A stretch of 64,000 bases of DNA. Source: JAEUKA01 sp044228505 (GTDB taxonomy: Bacteria; Myxococcota_A; Polyangia; Palsa-1104; JAEUJZ01). Position 1 is the first letter of the stretch; each line of letters opens with the position of its first letter. Position numbers and translations under genes: made by a program. Positions 60,688 to 64,000 of this stretch are shown piece after piece. The stretch lies in assembly GCA_044228505.1 (NCBI GenBank), contig JBGAUT010000009.1:62001-126000 (forward strand). Reading direction: 5' to 3'. The notes beneath the pieces are model-generated. The model did not search any database, had not been told where the DNA came from, and saw nothing but the letters and a program-made list of their open reading frames with translations.

Positions 60688-61728
60688 ATGGGTGAGGTGA
60701 TCCGCAAAACGAACCGAGCAGGCCGCTTCATCGGGTACTACATCCGTTTCGTCGATGCCGACGGAAAACGCAAAGCAAGAGCGACCAAGGCCACGTCAGC
60801 GGCAGAGGCTCGGCGGATTCTCGTTGCACTTGAGGCCACTGCGGGACGGTGTCGTCTCGGCATTCCCGAGCGCCCTCAACCGATCACAGGCGTTGAAGTC
60901 ATCGGTCGCTGGCTAGACGAAGCCCAGCCACGCACCACCAATCGTGAGGCGTGGGTGATGTCCAAGCGCCATGCCTTGGCGCGGGCGCTGCCTTACCTCG
61001 ACGCAGTGATCACGCAGCAGGACGCGGTGCGGATCGTGCGCAAGCTCTCTGCCCAGTTTGCCCCCGGAACGGTGAGGGTCAAGATCGTCACACTCAAGAG
61101 CGCGTGGGCATGGGCCAGCTCGACTGGCATCGTTTCCACCAATCCTTGGTCCATGCGTCCTCCGGCGGTCGATAAGCCGGTCGAATATCTGTCCCGAGAC
61201 GAAGTCACGCGTCTACTCGCTGCCGTTGATGCGGACCGCCAGGAGGTACTCGCCGTGGCGGTGCGTCTTGCCGTCTATACAGGGCTGCGAGTCTGCGAGG
61301 TCTACGGCCTTCGCTGGCGCAGTGTCGACTTCGACCGCAACGTCATCACCATCCGCTCCGGCTACCGCGATAGCCCAACCAAGTCTCGACGCGAACGCAC
61401 GGTCCCGATCGCGGACCAGCTCCGCGAGGTGCTGCTCAATTGGCGGCAGCGCTGCCCATCCCTGCAATATGTGTGTCCTTCGACAAAAGGCACCGCAAAG
61501 TCCAAACGTCCGGACATTCGCCGGCTGTACCGGAGTGCCGGGCTGTCGGTACCGCGTGCTCCGTGGCATGTGCTTCGCCACACGTTCGCCAGCCACTTCC
61601 TGATGTCCGGTGGGGGGCTGCTTACGTTGCAACGTTTGTTAGGCCACACCAGCGTTGCGATCACCCAGATCTACAGCCACCTTTCCCACGACCATGTCGC
61701 CGCAGAAATGAAGCGGCTCAAGCTATAG
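60688..61728 (+). CDS. Tyrosine recombinase/integrase
   Basis: A 346-residue integrase from ATG 60688, with AGAGG six bases before it. The N-terminal AP2/SAM-like DNA-binding part (VIRKTNRAGRFIGYYIRFVDADGK) is followed by the catalytic domain. Catalytic residues are Arg201 (TGLRVCEV), His294-x2-Arg297 (HVLRHTFASH), His320 (LLGH) and nucleophile Tyr329 (IYSHLS). All are present, so it is probably active. It faces the lysin-like gene's start. No other phage genes or obvious attachment-site repeats were seen, so it may be the residue of an integrated element. Confidence 0.93.
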   Translation: MGEVIRKTNRAGRFIGYYIRFVDADGKRKARATKATSAAEARRILVALEATAGRCRLGIPERPQPITGVEVIGRWLDEAQPRTTNREAWVMSKRHALARALPYLDAVITQQDAVRIVRKLSAQFAPGTVRVKIVTLKSAWAWASSTGIVSTNPWSMRPPAVDKPVEYLSRDEVTRLLAAVDADRQEVLAVAVRLAVYTGLRVCEVYGLRWRSVDFDRNVITIRSGYRDSPTKSRRERTVPIADQLREVLLNWRQRCPSLQYVCPSTKGTAKSKRPDIRRLYRSAGLSVPRAPWHVLRHTFASHFLMSGGGLLTLQRLLGHTSVAITQIYSHLSHDHVAAEMKRLKL

Positions 61729-61827
61729 ACGGAATCCCGCTGTCTTGGGAATGACTCAATTGGAAGGATTGGGGGAGGCGTCCTCCTAGACCTACTCGAA
61801 GCCTCCGCAGGGTGATAGAACCCTCGC

Positions 61828-62223
61828 ATGACAACTCGATCGGCATCGTGTAGTTGCGGCAAGTTGACGGTTCGCTGTGATGGCGAGCCCGTCCGTGTTT
61901 CCATGTGTCACTGCCTCGCCTGTCAGCGGCGCACAGGAAGTGTCTTCGCGGCCCAGGCACGCTGGCCGAGATCGCAGGTCATGATTGCTGGTGAGTCAAC
62001 CGAATGGACCCGCACCGGCGATGAAGGAGGAAAGATCACCCATCGCTTCTGTCCAATCTGCGGAGCAACCGTGTACTACACGTGCGACGACTATCCGGAT
62101 GTCATTGCGGTGCCCGTAGGAGCCTTCGCAGACCCGACCTTTCCGGCACCCTCGTTTTCTGTCTATGAAGCCCGCAAGCACCCTTGGGTCAGCGTTCCCG
62201 TTGATGCCGAACACATGGACTGA
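61828..62223 (+). CDS. GFA-family zinc protein
   Basis: A 131-residue protein of the GFA (glutathione-dependent formaldehyde-activating-like) family. CSCGKLTVRCDG, CHCLACQRRTG and CPICGATVYY give the metal-binding Cys set in family order. Most members bind zinc and have no proven activity. Short upstream gap (100 bp) after the integrase. Confidence 0.9.
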   Translation: MTTRSASCSCGKLTVRCDGEPVRVSMCHCLACQRRTGSVFAAQARWPRSQVMIAGESTEWTRTGDEGGKITHRFCPICGATVYYTCDDYPDVIAVPVGAFADPTFPAPSFSVYEARKHPWVSVPVDAEHMD

Positions 62224-62375
62224 TGTAAACCTGCGCTGCGCCCGCAGGACCGATCCGGAAGCATCACCCAACGTGAGGTTGGACTTCCTTACCACTGGAC
62301 CGTCCGATTCCTGCGATGCCTTCGCAAGCTGGTTGGGCGCTCTGTGAACGCGAATCGCGCCCGGTTCTGCTGGGG

Positions 62376-62804
62376 TTACGTTGGTGGAACGAAATACGTA
62401 GTCAGGGTTTCCTTGATCTTCCAGACGCCACTAACCTTTTCATACTTGTCCTGATATCCGCCGTACACCGACACGACGGGAGCGTGGGCGGGGGACTTAG
62501 GAACCATCAGAATCTGGAAGTACCAATCGCCAGTCGCCAGACTTCCCGAGATGGTGATGATCGGGCTCACAATGTAATGGGTGCTCCATGCGGTTCCGGC
62601 CGGAAGTATCGTCTCGAACGCGTTGAGGAGCTGAGTTCGACCGCAATAGCGACCAAACGGACCCAGATCGAGCACTCCGTCGTTTGTAAACAGATTCGCA
62701 AGCGCGGTCGCTGCCGCACTGCTTCCGCCGGTCCGAAACACGGCATCGGCATGGCGTGCATAGCTTGCCTTGAGTTCCTGAATTTCCTGAAGCTGATCGG
62801 ACAT
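62376..62804 (-). CDS. NTF2/SnoaL-like protein
   Basis: A 142-residue cone-shaped-fold protein. The helix-first start (LQEIQELKASYARHADAVF), TNDGVLDLGPFGRYCGRTQLLNAFE and the long paired strands (YIVSPIITISGSLATGDWYF, VVSVYGGYQDKYEKVSGVWKI) are typical of SnoaL-like domains (nuclear transport factor 2 fold). Such proteins are small-molecule binders or isomerases and substrate is unknown. ATG 62804 looks convincing; converges on GFA over about 150 bp with nothing else visible. Confidence 0.85.
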   Translation of the reverse strand: MSDQLQEIQELKASYARHADAVFRTGGSSAAATALANLFTNDGVLDLGPFGRYCGRTQLLNAFETILPAGTAWSTHYIVSPIITISGSLATGDWYFQILMVPKSPAHAPVVSVYGGYQDKYEKVSGVWKIKETLTTYFVPPT

Positions 62805-63006
62805 GATCTGCGATTCCTTTCACGGTGCTGTGCCAGATTGCTGACGCCGTCCACCATCCACTCTGCGGAAACGATGAGTTGCTCGATATCCACTCACAGT
62901 ATCTTACCAAACGGGGCGCGGTCCCGAGCTAGGGGCTGGTGGACCGATTACGGCGCAATCATCGTATCAGTTTGGCTCGCTTGCATCGTAAGATTCGGAT
63001 CGGCCC

Positions 63007-64000
63007 ATGATCGATTCAGCTAGCCAATTTTTGGTTTCTCATTGTCCGCTGGGACTATCGTTGCACCTGCTTGGTGGCGAGTTTGTGACTGCTTCGCCAG
63101 CGTGCATGAAGCTGTTTGGACAATCGGAGGAACAGCTTCTTGGGAGGTCTCTGTTTGAGCTGGTCTCCGCTGCGGATCTGGAGTCGCTTGGGTATCACTG
63201 GAAGGTAGCTTGTGAGACCGGAGAGACGCACTCTGTGCGGTTCCGATATCAGCGTGTAGCTCAGGAATTTTCAACGATCTGGATCGAGGCTACGATTGGT
63301 TGCCCGACTCCCACTACACAGAATGTTTCGGGTAGTGGCAGTCCCCAGCTTGTGCTGTGTACTCGTGACGTGACGGCCGAGGTTGTAGCGGAGCAAGCGC
63401 GTTCGGAGCGCTTGGAACAGGCGGAGCAGGCGGAGCGACATCGCGATGCGCTGTCCTCGATGATTCCTGGTCTGGTGTGGTTTGGTCCGGTGAGTTCGGA
63501 TCTGTCCAGCTATCGCGTCACCTACATCAATGAGTATCTATTCCGCATCACTGGTTACACCGCGAAGCAGTGGCTTGAGACACCCGGTTTTTGGCGCAGC
63601 ATCATCCATCCTGATGATCGGGAGCGCATCCTTCGGGAAGTCGCCAGAGCGGGTCTGGAGGAACGAACGCTCGGACCGTACCGAATCCTTGCCAGCGATG
63701 GAAGAGTCATGTGGTTGCAGAGCCAAATGCGGATCGAACGGGATGGGGGCGGTGTTCCCGTTCGAATGTACGGACTCACGCTGGATATGACTACGTTCAA
63801 GCAGCAAGAGACGGATCGCACTCGTGCGCTCGAACGGGTAGAAGTGCTGAAACAGAGAATGGATGCGCTGGTCGAGACACTTCCTGGAATCGTCTGGGAG
63901 CACTGGATCGACAGGGAGAAGCAGGACCAGAATTTCTGTAGCGACTTTGTGCTGCAGTTGACCGGATACAGCAGGGAAGAGTGGCTTGCAGAGGCGGATG
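63007..64000 (+). CDS. Multi-PAS sensor protein, C-terminus outside window
   Basis: The frame is open from ATG 63007 to the right edge (331 codons). At least three PAS/PAC modules are visible: residues about 5-120 (GRSLFELVSAADLESLGYHWK), 155-270 (GLVWFGPVSSDLSSYRVTYI, GFWRSIIHPDDRERI) and 295 on (LPGIVWEHWIDRE). A short coiled coil (EQARSERLEQAEQAERHRD) joins the first two. Likely a cytoplasmic histidine kinase or other signalling protein. Sensed ligand unknown. Confidence 0.8.
   Translation, partial: MIDSASQFLVSHCPLGLSLHLLGGEFVTASPACMKLFGQSEEQLLGRSLFELVSAADLESLGYHWKVACETGETHSVRFRYQRVAQEFSTIWIEATIGCPTPTTQNVSGSGSPQLVLCTRDVTAEVVAEQARSERLEQAEQAERHRDALSSMIPGLVWFGPVSSDLSSYRVTYINEYLFRITGYTAKQWLETPGFWRSIIHPDDRERILREVARAGLEERTLGPYRILASDGRVMWLQSQMRIERDGGGVPVRMYGLTLDMTTFKQQETDRTRALERVEVLKQRMDALVETLPGIVWEHWIDREKQDQNFCSDFVLQLTGYSREEWLAEAD

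Overview
The window is high-GC DNA with dense coding on both strands. Its gene content points to the Myxococcota or a close relative. Indicators are FG-GAP/VCBS lipoproteins with Cys-rich linkers, a TPR protein with a C-terminal membrane anchor, a TIGR02996-like protein with a zinc ribbon, a sulfatase-modifying-factor lipoprotein, twin Hsp70 proteins with DUF2760, and an NtrC-type two-component system. The assignment is inferred from gene families; no rRNA or tRNA was seen.

Layout. 1-4.4 kb: an edge-truncated metallo-beta-lactamase (MBL) protein, a glycine-rich helical-repeat protein, a two-TM protein, a haem lipoprotein and an ArsC-like protein. 4.4-11.1 kb: FG-GAP and TPR surface proteins, a patatin, an FGE-type lipoprotein, a TolQ-like channel, and a zinc-finger/XRE regulator facing a small protein across an AT-rich palindrome-bearing gap. 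11.3-15.9 kb: a 2-oxoacid dehydrogenase operon with two E1 alpha genes. 16.1-22.2 kb: DUF2760, two Hsp70-like genes, and a gene resembling ferredoxin-dependent bilin reductases. 22.3-27.6 kb: DEAD-box helicase with a long leader, convergent with phnWX (2-aminoethylphosphonate catabolism). phnW is preceded by seven hairpins spaced 41-42 bp. 27.6-31.2 kb: a hypothetical protein, a KGG-motif protein, an XRE-methyltransferase fusion flanked by repeated 9-mers, and a STAS-like protein.

31.2-43.6 kb: lipoproteins, GST, a YhbY-M16 protease pair, cmk, a beta-propeller lipoprotein and a CPA2 antiporter. A 37-bp hairpin repeat occurs twice, either side of the first lipoprotein. 43.7-46.8 kb: a flavin-dependent halogenase-like protein, glucokinase, cytochrome c and rubredoxin, convergent with a pirin. 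47.8-59.2 kb: a coherent regulatory and export block. It holds a porin, a sigma-54 response regulator, its sensor kinase, a TolC-MFP-RND efflux operon, and a persulfide-dioxygenase-like MBL protein with a rhodanese. GG-N10-GC promoter matches precede the porin, the tolC-like gene and the MBL gene. Matching GTTTC-N6-GAAAC palindromes precede the porin and MBL promoters, and two GGAA-N4-TTCC sites precede tolC. 59.2-64 kb: an exported protein, a lysin-like gene whose 5' end abuts a tyrosine recombinase, GFA and SnoaL-like proteins, and a multi-PAS sensor running off the right edge.

The most unusual items are the bilin-reductase-like gene behind the Hsp70 pair, the hairpin array upstream of phnW, and the sigma-54 sites linking the porin, efflux and sulfur genes. 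All functional statements rest on motif reading by eye, not database searches.
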